Positions 22,770 to 34,119 of a stretch of 64,000 bases of DNA are shown piece by piece; positions within the stretch are counted from its first letter, which is position 1; each line of letters opens with the position of its first letter. Source of the stretch: Taudactylus pleione. Taxonomy: Eukaryota; Chordata; Amphibia; Anura; Myobatrachidae. Location: positions 620,001-684,000 of the forward strand of contig JAUIMM010000701.1 in assembly GCA_031769625.1 (NCBI GenBank). Reading direction: 5' to 3'. The notes below the pieces were generated by a model. It searched no databases. It saw nothing but the letters and a program-made list of their open reading frames with translations, and was not told the origin of the DNA. The position numbers and the translations under genes were made by a program.

Positions 22770-25700
22770 TGGAGGCAAGATGTCATCCTCATCCTCCTCA
22801 TCCACCGATTCCTCACCCTCTTCAGTGTTGTGTACATCCTCATCCTCACAGAGTATTAACTCGTCCCCGCTGGAATCCACCACCACAGGTCCCTCTGTAC
22901 GTTCTGGAGGCTGGCCTCCCTGGAAGAGTTGATAATTCATTTTTATGAACATCATCTTCTCCACATTTTGTGGAAGCAACCTCCTACGCCTTTCGCTGAC
23001 AAGGTTCCCGGCTGCACTAAACACTCTTTGGGAGTACACACTGGAGGAGGGGGCAAATCAGGTAAAATAGAGCCAGTTTGTACAGGGGCCTCCAAATTGC
23101 CTGTTTTTCCTGCCAGTACAGGTACGGACTGTCTGACATGCCTACTTGGATGCTGTCACCGATGTAATCCTCCACCATTCTGTCAATGGTGACAGTATCA
23201 TATGCAGTGACAGTAGACATGTCAGAAATTGTTGCCAAGTCCTTCAGTCCGGACCAGATGTCCAAACTTGGTCCTGCCTGCCCTGCATCACCACCAGCAG
23301 GTTGCTTAGGGTACCTAAGTTGTTTCCTGGCAGCCCCAGTTGCGGGAGACAATGAAGAAGGAGCCGTTGACGTGTCACGTTCCGCTTCAGCTGTCAGTGT
23401 TTTCACCAGCAGGTCTTTGCACCTCTGCAGGCTTGTGTCGGCCAGAAAGAGAGACAACACATAGGCTTTAAACCTAGGATTGAGCACGGTGGCCAAAATG
23501 TAGTGGTCTGATTTCAACAAATTGACCACCCTGGAATCCTGGAAAAGCGAATGAAGGGCTTCATCCACAAGTCCCACATGCCAAGCAGAATCGCTCCGTC
23601 TTAGCTCCTCCTTCACTTTCTCCAGCTGCTTCTGCAAAAGCCTGATGAGGGCATTGACCTAACTCAAGCTGGCAGTGTCTGAACTGACTTCACGTGTGGC
23701 AAGTTCGAAGGGCTGGAGAACCTTGCACAACACGGAAATCATTCTCCACTGTGCTAGAGTCAGGTGCATACCCCCTCCTTTGCCTATGTCATGGGTGGAT
23801 GTATAGGCTTGAATGGCCTTTTGCTGCTCCTCCATCCTCTGAAGCATATAGAGGGTTGAGTTCCACCTCGTCACAACCTCTTGCTTCAGGTAATGGCGGG
23901 GCAGGTTCAAGAGTGTTTGCTGGCGCTCCAGTCTTTGGCACGCAGTCGCTGAATGGCGAAAGTGGCCAGAAATTTTTCAGGCCATCCAAAGCGTCTCCTG
24001 CACGCCCCTGTCGTTTTTCAGAAAATTCTGCACCACCAAATTTATTGTGTGAGCAGAACATGGGACGTGCTGGAATTTGCCCAGTTGTAATGCCCGCACA
24101 ATATTGGTGGCATTATAAGATTTCACAAATCCCCGGGAGAGTCTAAGTGGGGTAAGCCACTGGGCGATGATATCCCTCAGTTTCTCTAAGAGGTTGTCGG
24201 CGGTGTGCCTCTTACTGAAACCGGTGATACACAGTGTAGCCTGCCTTGGAACGAGCTGGCATTTCTGAGATGCTGCTACTGGTGACGCTGCTGTTGTTGC
24301 TGCGTAAGGTGATACATCTACCCAGTGGGCTGTCACAGTCATATAGTCCTTAGTCTGCCCTGTTCCACTTGTCCACCTGTCCGTGGTTAAGTGGACATTG
24401 GGTACAACCGCATTTTTTAGGACACTGAGGACACTTTTTCTGACGTTTCTGTACAGTCGCGGTATCGCCTGCCTAGTGAAGTGGAATCTAGACGGGATTT
24501 GGAACCGGGGACACACTACCTCCATCAATTGTCTAAATCCCACTGCACTAATGGCGGATACCGGACGCACATCTAACACCAACATAGCAGTCAAGGCCTC
24601 AGTTATCAGTTTTGCTTCAGGATGACTGCTGTCGTACTTCATCCTCCTCGCTAAGGACTTTTGGGGGGGTCAATTGTTTAGTAAAAGTAGTGGTGTTCCT
24701 ACTTCCTCTCTGGGATGATAAACGAATCCCAGCAGCAACAGCAGCAGCTGCAGCAGTAGGTGTAGCAATGCAGGATCCTCCGGAGGAATCCCGGATAGGA
24801 GAGTCAGTCATGCCAGTGACATGGCCTGCAGGACTACTTCCGATCCTGACTAAGGAGGAAATTGACGAGGAGGGAATTGACGGTGTGGTTTGCAGGCGCT
24901 TGGATACAACAGGACAAAGGGATTTAGGTGTCCCTGGACTGCTTACGGTCTTAGCCAAAGTTCCTGAACTTGACAGTAACTTTTTATGAACGCACTGCAG
25001 GTGACATATAAGGGAGGATGTTCCTAGGTGGTTAACGTCCCTACCCCTACTTATTTCACCTTTACATATGGTACATATGGCAAGACAGTTGTTGTCCGGA
25101 TTTGGATAGAAATATTGCCAGACCAAAGAGGTGGAATGTTTGGTCTTCTGCCCAGGCATGACCGTGATGGGCTTTTTCATCCCACGGACAACAACTGTCT
25201 CCCCCAGAGCCTGATTTAAACAAACCAGATCACCATCAGAAACCTCCTCGCCAACTTCCTCCTCAGCGCCAGCTACACAAGTATCCTCATCCTGTTGTAC
25301 TTCAACAGTGACATCTCAGCAAGTGGACTGTGGATGCTCCTTTCAGCACTTGCAGAGGGAGTGTAAATGGTGGAAAGAGTCACCTCTTCCCGTCCATTGC
25401 TGGGAAGGTCAGGCATCGCAACCGCCACCACACTTGGACTCTCCTTGGGGATTTGTGATATCTTCTTAGAACGCACAGTTCTTCGCTGTACTTTTGCCAG
25501 CTTAACTCATTTGATTTTTGTAGCGGGAGGAGGGCTTCCATCATCATGTGAAGCTGAACCACTAGTCTTTAACATAGGGAAAGACCTTAGCCATTCCTTG
25601 CCACTCCGTGTCGTAAATGGCATATTGGCAAGTTTACGTTTCTCCTCAGATGATTTAAATGTTTTTTTTAAGGTAATTTTCCTGAACTTTGTCATTTGGG

Positions 25701-25854
25701 ATTTTATATGCCCTCTACTATCGACCTTGGCAGACGACGTTGATGGCATTTTATTGTCTATGTCATGACTAGTGGCAGCAGCTTCAGCACTAGGAGGAAG
25801 TGGTTCTTGATCTTTCCCTATTTTATTTTTATCGGACAAAGTTTGGTCCTCCAT
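22770..25854 (-). pseudogene. hAT transposase with BED zinc finger, broken by frameshifts
   Basis: Segments in order on the minus strand: a basic, serine-rich N-terminus (25854-25507); a linker (25476-25273); a BED finger (25180-24990) with CTICKGEISRG and the later HLQCVH, giving C-x2-C and H-x4-H spacing; the catalytic core (24642-23977) with TTDRWTSGT, containing the first catalytic Asp, and CSAHTINLVVQ; the VTRWNSTLYMLQRM block (23870); a linker (23637-23017) with NPRFK; and the dimerisation end SQRVFSAAGNLVSERRRRLL (23035-22970), followed by an acidic tail. Domain order is that of ZBED-like hAT transposases, which excise and reinsert DNA. At least four stops or frameshifts separate these segments. 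Confidence 0.9.
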
Positions 25855-25889
25855 TTATGTTATATAGATATATATACGTGCAGCTAAGG

Positions 25890-26880
25890 CGCACACAAGC
25901 ACAGAAAAGAAGAATTTTTCATTTTTTTTGGAGTGCACTTTGGGGGTTACACCACCCTTTAACAGACTTATGACAGAGGTGCAGGCTTGGCTCTGCTCCT
26001 TTATTGATGCACGTGCGGCTACTGCATATACATTTCGCACACAAACACAGAATAAAAAGAATTGTTTATTTTTTGTGGAGCGCACTTTGGGGGTTACACC
26101 ACCCTTTAACAGACTTATGACACAGGCGCACGCTTGAAGCTGCTCCTTTGTTGATGGACGTGAGGCTACAGCGCACACAATTCACAACACAGAAAAGAAG
26201 AATTTTTTATTTTGTTGGAGTGCACTTTGGGGGTTACACCACCCTTTAAGAGATGAGCCAGCCGGCCCTTTACTTATGGGACACAGGCGCACGCTTGGAG
26301 CTGCTCCTTTTTTGATGTACATGTAACCACAGTGCACACAATTCACAAACACAGAAAAAATAATGTTTTTATTTTGTTTGGAGTGCACTTTGGGGGTTAC
26401 ACCACCCTTTAACAGATGATCCAGCTGGCCCTTTACTTATGACACAGGCGCACGCTTGGCACTACAGTACTTTGATGATGCACGTGCGGCTACTGCGCAC
26501 ACAATTCACAAACACAGAAAAAAAAATTTTTTTTTTTGGAGTGCACTTTGGGGGTTACAGCACCCTTTAGCGGACAAGCCAGCCGGCCCTTGATTTATGA
26601 CACAGGCACATGCTTGGCGCTACTTTGTTGATGCATGTTGAGCTACAACGCACACAATTCACAAACACAGAAAATTTTAATTTTTTTTGGAGTGCACTTT
26701 AGGGGTTACAGCACCCTTTAACAGACAAGCCAGCCGGCCCTTGATTTATAACACAGGCGCACACTTGGCGCTACTTTGTTGTTGCATGTGTGGCTACTGC
26801 CCACACAATTCACAAACACGGAAAAAAGAAATGTTTTATTTTTTTTGGAGTGCACTTTGGGGGAGAACCCTTGATGGACA
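25890..26880. repeat. Tandem repeats upstream of the hAT transposase, seven units of about 140-160 bp
   Basis: GAGTGCACTTTGGGGGTTAC (or one-base variants) recurs near 25931, 26079, 26219, 26381, 26540, 26691 and 26848. Each unit also has GACACAGGCGCACGCTTG, ACACAATTCACAAACACAG and a T-run. A second array of about 50 bp units with CAGCCCAGCCAGCCCCTATG fills 26930-27165. They lie between the coding region and the right end, a position where promoter or transposase-binding repeats occur in hAT elements (inference). Confidence 0.8.
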
Positions 26881-27403
26881 GATCACCCCCTGGACAACAC
26901 TACAGCACCCCTTTAGGACTACAGCCTTTATGGGACACTGCACAACACAGTCCAGCCAGCCCCTATAGACTTTGGAGTGGACTCAGCCCCTATGGACAAC
27001 TGACTGCACAACACAGCCCAGCCAGCCCCTATGACAGCAGCACAAACCAGCCCAGCCAGCCCCTATGGACAACAGCAGCACAACACAGCCCAGTCAGCCC
27101 CTATGGACTGAGTGGACACAGCCCCTATGGAGAACAGCAGCACAGCACAGCCCAGCCAGCCCTAGCTCCCACCCTCCTTTTTCACTGACCACAGCCAGAG
27201 TGAGAAATGGCGCCGACGCGGGGACCTATTAAAGAATCCAAAACCCGCGAGACCCGGAAGCCGGGATGATGACTTTTTGCCTCGATTTCAGTTCCGAGTC
27301 AGGCGGGAAAACCCGAGCCGGACTCGGTTCCCAACTCGGATCGGGGGGGCTCGGGGGGATTCGGATTTCAGAAATCCGAACCCGCTCATCCCTAGTTATT
27401 ATG

Positions 27404-29690
27404 GGATGATGTTTGCGTGAAACTACTCCTTGGTGACAAAAATAAACAGCGTTTCCAGGTCATAATAGCAATATCCGAATGGATGATCTAGGGAAAAATA
27501 TCTAATATGAATATACAATTCAATGAAATTCCCGCATGAGTAAGATTATTCTCAATGGATCTAAATAATCTAACATAATGGAGAATAAAATAGAAATAAT
27601 CACCTATTAAGTAGCAATTAAAACAATGTTATCAGCTGTAACGCTGATAAAGCATTCGACAGAGTCTCCTGGTCCATTTAACCAGATTTTACCAACTTCA
27701 GGAATTTGGCCCTGAGTTCCTGTATGTATTTCATACAATATACCAGACACCCAGGGCTTTCCTGACCATAAACGCCCAGAATACTAGTTATTTAAATTTA
27801 TCCCGGGGCACAAGACAGCACTCTCCCCACTATTATTTAATTTGGCGCTTGGCCCCCTATTTCGGCATTTTCTAAAGGAGGATAGATGGCAAGGTATCAG
27901 ATTGAATCATTTAGAAATTAAATTCTCTGCATTTGCTGATGACATACTGCTTTACTTCAGGAATCCAGGGACCGTAAAGATACTAGAATTTTTTAATTTG
28001 GTATCTGGATTTAAAATTAATTAGAATAAGACAGAAGCCTTAGCCTTTTTTCCATCTGCAAAACTGAGATGGGGCACCTCCTTTCCATTTCATTGGGCCA
28101 CTGCTAATTGTATTACTTACTTGGGCATAAAAATTCCTAGTCTTCCTTCTAAACTATACATCTCAAAATACCTGCCTCTTCTTACTAGAACTTATTCTGA
28201 TTTTATAAAATGGGCCCACCTCCCTCTGACATACACAGGCCGTTGCCATTTATATAAAATGATCTTTTCCGAGGTTTTTATATGTAATACAAATGCTCCC
28301 TAGAATTCCGCCCAAATCTGCTCTTGATCAACTTAACAAAGCATTATCTAAATGTATTTATTTGGGCAGGGAAACATCCAAGAGTTTCGCTATTTAAGCT
28401 GCAATAATCAAAATATATGGGAGGCCTTAATGTACCTTGTATACTGACTTTTGCGCTGGCAGCTAATTACAGAATTGCTCTAGACTGGATAGGAGGATGC
28501 AATACATATACAACATTGAGTAGAACAAACCTTTCTACCACATTGGGATTTAGTATCGCTTCTACACACTCCTCCACAGGCCATCCCAGAAAATGTTAAA
28601 AACAATATGTTACTGTCAACTACCTGTATGGCATGGAGTGCGATTCGCCTGAAATTAAAAGTATTAAGATATTCCTCTATTTACCTGTCATTATGGGGTA
28701 ATCCTAAATTTGACCCACAAAAATCTTCTCCGATTTTTAGGACATGGTATAATGGGGGTCTTCGTTATGCTTATCAATTTTTGCAAGATGAGACCTTGAC
28801 TCTCCTTACCCACTCTCAAATACAGGAGAAATATCCTTCACTAACTATCCCACTGTTCCAGTTCCTACAAGCTAATAGCTATATTTCAACTATCCTTTTA
28901 TCCTTAACCGACGTAGACAGGGATTGTTGGTTGGATGGGATGGTGCAACGTACAACAAGGACTTCCTTTCCCACCTCTCTTATATACACTCACTCCCGCC
29001 TATTGCTTAACTTAGAGTTGGTAATGTGGGACTTTTGAATTCCCTGAACTTACAATAAATAATATCTTGGAGGCCAACGCCAAACTAGACAAACAATTAG
29101 TTCTATTTCTTACACTGAAATGCATAAAAAAATTCTACATAGATCTTATTTCACGCCCAAATTAAAATTTATCCCAACACACGTTCGAATATCTTGATAA
29201 AAGGTAACCGCATCTTACTTAACAAGTAAGATGCGGCCCCAAAGAAAACCATACTTTCCCAGTGGATTACCCCTGATCTAATCCCTATCTCACTAATGTC
29301 TCCTAGACTCTCATTCCTATTTTCAATGGACTTTACAAACACCACATTACAAAAAGAGAAATTAGCAGGGAATTTTTTCGACACCTGGCTTCCATATATA
29401 CACACGTTATCAGCTACATTATGAGAGGCCTTAAGGAAATGTTTTGTGCTCACATCCTGGTATAATATAGAAATACTCCATTCTGGGAACCCCTTTTGAA
29501 CTTCAAAATAGTATTTTGAACTGTTTTTGTGTAAGTTGTTTAATGACACTTTTGCAATCTTTGGATAAGTATATGTATCATTCATTTATATTCTGAATGT
29601 TTTCAATATCAATATGTGACTTTCTGTGTAAGATTTGTGGTTTCTTTTTATTATGATGTAACATGAATGTTATATTTATGTACTTTGGTT
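27404..29690 (+). pseudogene. L1-Tx1 LINE ORF2, reverse transcriptase to C-terminus
   Basis: Across several frames the reverse-transcriptase blocks occur in order: ADKAFDRVSWS (27640, motif with a catalytic Asp), RGTRQHSPLLFNLAL (27800), FSAFADDILLY (27925, the catalytic F.DD box), GFKIN then NKTEA, YLGIKIPSLP, and downstream GGLNVPCILTFALAANYRIA (28417), SLWGNPKFDPQK and the tail near 29300-29480. An AT-rich 3' UTR follows to about 29690. The protein would copy LINE RNA at the nicked target. Many stops and shifts; dead. The hAT element at 22137 lies directly upstream. Confidence 0.85.
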
Positions 29691-29696
29691 TTGTAC

Positions 29697-29800
29697 TCAG
29701 GGGCGCCGAGAGGGGGGGGGGCGGGTACAGATTACCGGGGCCCGGGCTTCCTGAGGGGCCCGGAGGGGGCCCAGGTCCAGTGCCGCTCCCCCTCCCTCAC
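29697..29800. mobile_element. Truncated G-rich hAT-type non-autonomous fragment
   Basis: CAGGGGCGCCGAGAGGGG resembles hAT-family termini (compare 46413), followed by GGGGCCCGGGCTTCC and GGGGGCCCAGG. No right end is visible before the Harbinger gene. Confidence 0.4.
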
Positions 29801-30469
29801 AGCAGCCCAGCACACAGCGTGGTCAGCGTATTGGACATGCTGACTACCTCCTCTTCCTCAATACACCCCTGAGCCAACTCTTCCAAAGAAGTTAATGTGA
29901 GTGACTCAGGGGTGGAACCACCACCTGTCCCCAAGGCATAGTCCGCCCTATTTGTAAGCTTCCTCTTCAGCTGATACTTGAAGTCTGTCCAACTGTTTTT
30001 TGGGGCATAAAAAAAAAAAAAGAACTTACATACATTTTAAACAACATTTTTGGAAACACATTCCTAATATCCATTCCGTACCGTCTTCGCACCTCCCCAA
30101 TGGTTCGGTGTCTGCTCCCTGCAAGATTCACAGCCCTGCCTATCTCGTCCCATAACCGTTCTTTTTGTGCAGCCCCCATATTTCTTGGGGCATGGACAAT
30201 AGTGTCCATGCACATTGTAACCAAGACCTCCAACTCCTTTCTCATGAATGGTGGCTGCCTCTGTCTCCCCCTTTGCTGGCTGGTGCCAGCCTCCTCCTCA
30301 GTCTGATCACCCTGTTGAGGGTCTCCACCTACACAATGTAAATTTATGGTTTAGTTTGTGAAGCATGTTTAAATGAGAGTGTAATTTGTTGCACTGTCAA
30401 CTGCAAACATTGGTAATGTTACTTACTTAATAGTGGTGTGCTCTGGCTTTCATGCTCCTCCAAATCCAT
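29797..30469 (-). CDS. Harbinger Myb/SANT-like DNA-binding protein, three exons, frame intact
   Basis: Exons on the minus strand: 30469-30427, 30328-30082 and 29992-29797. Both introns obey GT-AG (GTAAGT...GTAG; GTACGG...ACAG) and phases match, giving an uninterrupted 161-residue frame. It starts MDLEEHESQSTPLL, runs through an acidic/Gln-rich linker, then a trihelix: RKELEVLVTMCMDTIV, KERLWDEIGRAVN and RTIGEVRRRWTDFKYQL. The conserved W residues and 'EVRRRW.D.K' are those of Myb-like proteins encoded by PIF/Harbinger elements, which bind the transposon ends and bring the transposase into the nucleus (family knowledge). It is divergent from the transposase at 31083. The last 15-20 residues run toward GC-rich sequence, so the original stop could differ. 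Confidence 0.8.
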
Positions 30470-31082
30470 GTTTTGTTTTGGAATTTAAGCATGAGTACTA
30501 GTGTTGTTTTGTGGGCTATTTATAGATGCTGACACATTTTTGATTGCGTATGCATGATTAAACACCTTAGAAATATGTAATTACAAATTAAAGACAGGAA
30601 TTGTTTCCCTATTTCAGGTGAACCTGTTTGGACCATTCTTTGTGCGTTATTGTTGGTTGTTGGCTGGTGTTTGTTGGAGTTTTTGAGTGTTTGCACAATA
30701 TTTTGTGGTCTTTACAAGCTGGTAAGTACTTTACAGTCCTGCATGCATCTGTATTATGGTTTGATTCCTTACCTGCCATGTTTTTTTATTTTCTATGTCA
30801 AGTGTTTTTCTTTTTTTGGTTTCTTAAAGGATTTTCATCTACTGATTTATTTGCTTTAAACTTAGCTAATGGTTTTTTATGATTTTAATTTCCCTCTTTT
30901 TTTAACATTCCTAAACACAAACATGTAGGTAGTTTCCAAGATGGCCCTTCCCAACCCTGTAAGAATATGCATCATTCTTCCAAAGTTAAGTTTTTTTTTC
31001 ATCTTGTTTCTGGACATTATGATTCTAAATTTGTTTTTCTGGACACACATTTCAGAGTCACGATGGACAGTTGATTGTGACA
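30470..31082. promoter_or_regulatory. Divergent intergenic spacer of the Harbinger element
   Basis: The 0.6 kb between the two oppositely oriented start codons must hold both promoters if the element was autonomous. It is T-rich; I see no convincing TATA box pair. The call rests on position. Confidence 0.4.
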
Positions 31083-32157
31083 ATGCTCTCACACCCCTAC
31101 CTACCTGATCATCCTCCTAGGCGTAGGCATTGAAGGCGTGCAAGGGCCAAGATATTTCGAACACGGGTCACCCTTTTTGGAATGCCAGATGATGCTGTCT
31201 TAACTACCTACCGCCTCCCACCCAGCATTATCCTAGACACTCTCTCATTAATAGAGAGTGATCTTGAAAGTCAAATTGACATTCCAACATCAATTCCACC
31301 ACTAAGACAGTTGATGTCGGTGTTACATTTCTGCACCTCAGGGTCCTTCCAGACCACTGTGGGTCTGGTGGCTGGCATTTCACAGCCATAATTTTCGAGG
31401 ATCCTGAGGCGTGTCATAGTAGCTTTTTCATACATATTGGGCAATTTATTAGTATGCCTTTGGATATGGAAGCCCTTGGTGTGGTAAAGCAGCAGTTTAG
31501 GGACATTGCTGGGTTTCCACACATCATAGGGGTAGTGGATGGTACTCACATAGCACTTCAGCCTCCTGCTGTACTTGAGCAAATATACCGAAACCGCAAA
31601 CACTTTCATTCTTTAAATGTGATGGTGCTATGTGATGCCTCCTTCCAGATCCTGTCCCTGAATCCAAAATTCCCTGGAAGTGCACATGATGCATTTGTAA
31701 TCCAGCATTCAGGGATTTGGCAAAAATTATCAACACTGCAAGCTGGGGATGCGTGGCTTTTGGGTAAGTATGTGTGTGTGTAGTGCAAATATATTTGTAA
31801 AAAAAAAATAAAATACATTTTTTTGTTGTTTGTTTGGCTACAGGAGACAGTGGATATCCTTGCACGCCCTGGCTGCTGACTCCTTATTTGGCACCCACAC
31901 CAGGACCACAAACACAATTTAATGCTGCGTTTACTGCCACCAGGCAGGTGGTGGAGAACTGTATTGGCCTTTTGAAGGACCGATTCAGATGCCTTCACCA
32001 CTCTGGTGGTGCACTAATGTAATTGCCGTATATGGTATCGAAGATCGTGGTCATGTGTGGGATATTTCATAACATTGCCATAAGGAGAAGAGTACCAATG
32101 CAGCCAGAGGATGCTTTGCCGGAGGATGGCCCCCATGAGGTAGGTGGTGTGAGACGT
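31083..32157 (+). pseudogene. PIF/Harbinger DDE transposase, two exons, inactivated
   Basis: The frame opens MLSHPYLPDHPPRRRH at 31083, then RIFRTRVTLFG and MPDDAVLTTYRLPPSIILD. The DDE nuclease follows: FPHIIGVVDGTHIAL (first Asp, about 31525), then FPGSAHDAF, GDAWLLGDSGYP (second Asp, across the splice) and RQVVENCIGLLKDRF (Glu, about 31950). The intron at 31764-31843 is GT-AG and splitting restores LLGDSGYP. Damage: in-frame stops at 31131 (CGA to TGA), 31389 and 32020, and a frameshift between 31392 and 31456. All three catalytic residues remain. HARBI1 is the domesticated vertebrate relative, but stops and partner context make this a transposon copy. Confidence 0.88.
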
Positions 32158-32230
32158 GATGATGTTGTTTCGCGATATTTTAGTTATGTTTTGTTTTTTT
32201 TTCCTTGTTATTTATGTTTCACTTGACATT

Positions 32231-33093
32231 GATGCTATGTATGTTACTAATTTTATTTTCTTTTTTCTTTCTCCCTACATCATTTTTGCTGCCTTAAAAA
32301 CATATTCAACACATTGACAATACCATTGTTTATTTTGTTTTATAATGTGATTTTGGTGGCTTGGACCAACATGTGAATCTACATCTTCAAATAGCTCTTG
32401 ATTGTTGAGTGGTCCTCATTTTGGGCCTTTATTTTGTTTTCTCCTTTGACTTTATGTGTGGCTTAATGTTTTTGTCCTTTCACATTTGTTGTACTTCCCC
32501 CCCCCAAAAAAAAACATACCTTGTATATTTGTAGTTTAAAGGTAAACAATAGGATCCCCTTTTTTTAAAACTTTATTTTGGGGGATATTTTCTGATATTG
32601 TTTTTGTGATGGCCCCAAAGTGTGTAGAGTGCAAATCTTGGGCTTTGTTTGTTTAAAGAACACTAAACTTAAGTGTTCCAGATTCAAACAAGCTTAAGGA
32701 AAATGTATTAGTTTTGCATTCGAAACAACCCTTTATTCAAAAGTTAACTTAAATACATCCATTCTTTTATCAAAGTCCCTTTACGAAAATGGGGCCATAT
32801 ATCTAATTTTTGAGACACCTGTTTGCCCAACTTATCCAAAACAAATTTTCAAGCCACCATTAGTGTGAAGGTATGTTAAAAAACAAAAAATATGTGAAGA
32901 ACACCACAAAAAAACACTACAGGATGAACCCATGATTATAATTTTTTGTTTTTAGACAAAAAAAAAACAAGTCTATAGTAAAGCAAACCAAAAAATTTAA
33001 TTGGAGAAAAGGTAATAACAACAAAACTCAACAAAAAATAAAAAAAATCCTAAACGCTCCAAAACATCCATCATTTTGGCATAGCTGCTATCC
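32231..33093. other. AT-rich, probable Harbinger 3' region, no ends found
   Basis: Long A and T runs, no coding signal. I could not find terminal inverted repeats that close the Harbinger element on either side. Confidence 0.4.
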
Positions 33094-33205
33094 AAGGTAC
33101 CTTGACAAAGGTCCATGGCTAGGACCGAAACATCGGAGCTTTACTATGATGCTGTAAAATTTTTTTTAAAAAGATGAAATAAAAACTCATTTTAGAAGAC
33201 TGGTG
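33094..33205 (+). mobile_element. Penelope-like terminal repeat with hammerhead-like core
   Basis: CTTGACAAAGGTCC, a 7-nt loop, and GGACCGAAACATCGG (33101-33136) form a perfect GGTCC/GGACC stem between TTGACAA and GAAAC, followed by AATAAAAACTCATTTTAG and GGTGAGTGCACC. This is the arrangement of hammerhead ribozymes in Penelope-like elements; the core CUGANGA has A instead of the catalytic G. Confidence 0.6.
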
Positions 33206-33223
33206 AGTGCACCCCCTTTGTTC

Positions 33224-33225
<2 letters not shown>

Positions 33226-33262
<37 letters not shown>
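33226..33262. repeat. (TA)n microsatellite
   Basis: About 16 alternating TA units. Confidence 0.95.
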
Positions 33263-33266
<4 letters not shown>

Positions 33267-33349
33267 TCACAAACATACTTTCACTTACATTGGCATCCTG
33301 ACCTGTTGCAGCAGGGGGGGAGTGGCTACGATGCGTGTAAAAAAAAACC

Positions 33350-33500
33350 TGATACAAGGGGCAGGGCGGAAGGAGGAGCCGCTGTCATGCTGCTGCTCCT
33401 CTCCTCTCTGAGTGCTGTGAATGGCTGCATGCATAGTGCCAAGACACAGGAGCAGGGTGGAAGGAGGAGCCGCTGTCATGCCGCTGTCCATCTGACAGGA
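33350..33500. repeat. Two direct copies of a GC-rich segment
   Basis: GGAAGGAGGAGCCGCTGTCA occurs near 33367 and 33460, in an unclassified GC-rich repeat that extends to about 33690. Open frames on both strands follow composition only. Confidence 0.55.
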
Positions 33501-33689
33501 CACAGAAGCAGGAGGGGGAGAAGCGGAGCCCATCAGTCCTCAGCACTGCCGCAGTTGTGATAGTGGCTGGATGACGCTGCGCAGTGTCTGGGAGAGTTTG
33601 CAGTTACTCCTGAGTCCCAGAGCAGACAGGCAAGGATGCTATGGGGGGGCGATCACTCCAATCGCCCTCATCTGGATCTGCCACTGAGA

Positions 33690-34110
33690 TAGATGGTGTG
33701 TTTGGAGACCTTTTGTTATCAGCGGTCTAGTTGTACGTCCGATGTAGGTTAATCCGCATGTACATTCAACTAGATAAACTACGTTAGAGGTGTTACATGT
33801 GATGAAATCTTTCACTTTCATAGTTACTTCAATGACTGATATTTTGTTGTATGTGGTACAGTCGTCTTTGATGTTTCTGCAACCGATGCATGTACCACAC
33901 CTATGGAATCTCTTGGTGCGGATTAGATTCTTTGAAGCAACTGGCAGGGTACTTTTGACCAGATGTGTTTTGAGATTTTTTGATTACCTGTAGATAAAAC
34001 ATGGTTTTGCTGGAATGATTTCCTTCAGTATAGGATCTCTGGTCAGTAGATGCCAGTGTTTGCGGAATAGTTTCTCGATCTGCCAGAATGTTCCAAAGAA
34101 CTGTGTACCA
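33690..34110 (-). pseudogene. Penelope-like element, GIY-YIG endonuclease fragment
   Basis: Across two frames the minus strand gives a C..C cluster (CGTCIGCRNIKDD), then MKVKDFITCNTSNVVYLVEC and GLTYIGRTTRPL. VVYLV...TYIGRTTR is the GIY-YIG signature with its arginine, preceded by the zinc-binding linker found in Penelope-like polyproteins. This nuclease nicks DNA for retrotransposition. At least one frameshift separates the linker from the nuclease; the C-terminal end is lost after RPL. Confidence 0.75.
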
Positions 34111-34119
34111 ATGACGGTG

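Larger units (their letters stand above)
22137..27395 (-). mobile_element. Complete BED-finger hAT transposon, 5.26 kb
   Basis: Flanked by ATATTATG (22129-22136) and TTATTATG (27396-27403), an 8-bp target duplication with one mismatch, the hAT signature. The right end read inward is CTAGGGATGAGCGGGTTCGG; the left end GGTGTGCACCGGCC is an imperfect partner. From right to left it contains a GC-rich promoter-like end, tandem 5' repeats (25890-27180), and one transposase gene on the minus strand (22770-25854). Several frame breaks mean it is no longer autonomous. Confidence 0.85.

Noticed and set aside
24383..25219. Plus-strand frames within the hAT element
   Set aside because: Shadows of the minus-strand transposase, whose domains are recognisable in order.
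31083..32157. Domesticated HARBI1 host gene
   Set aside because: Three stops and a frameshift, plus the linked Myb gene, indicate a transposon copy.
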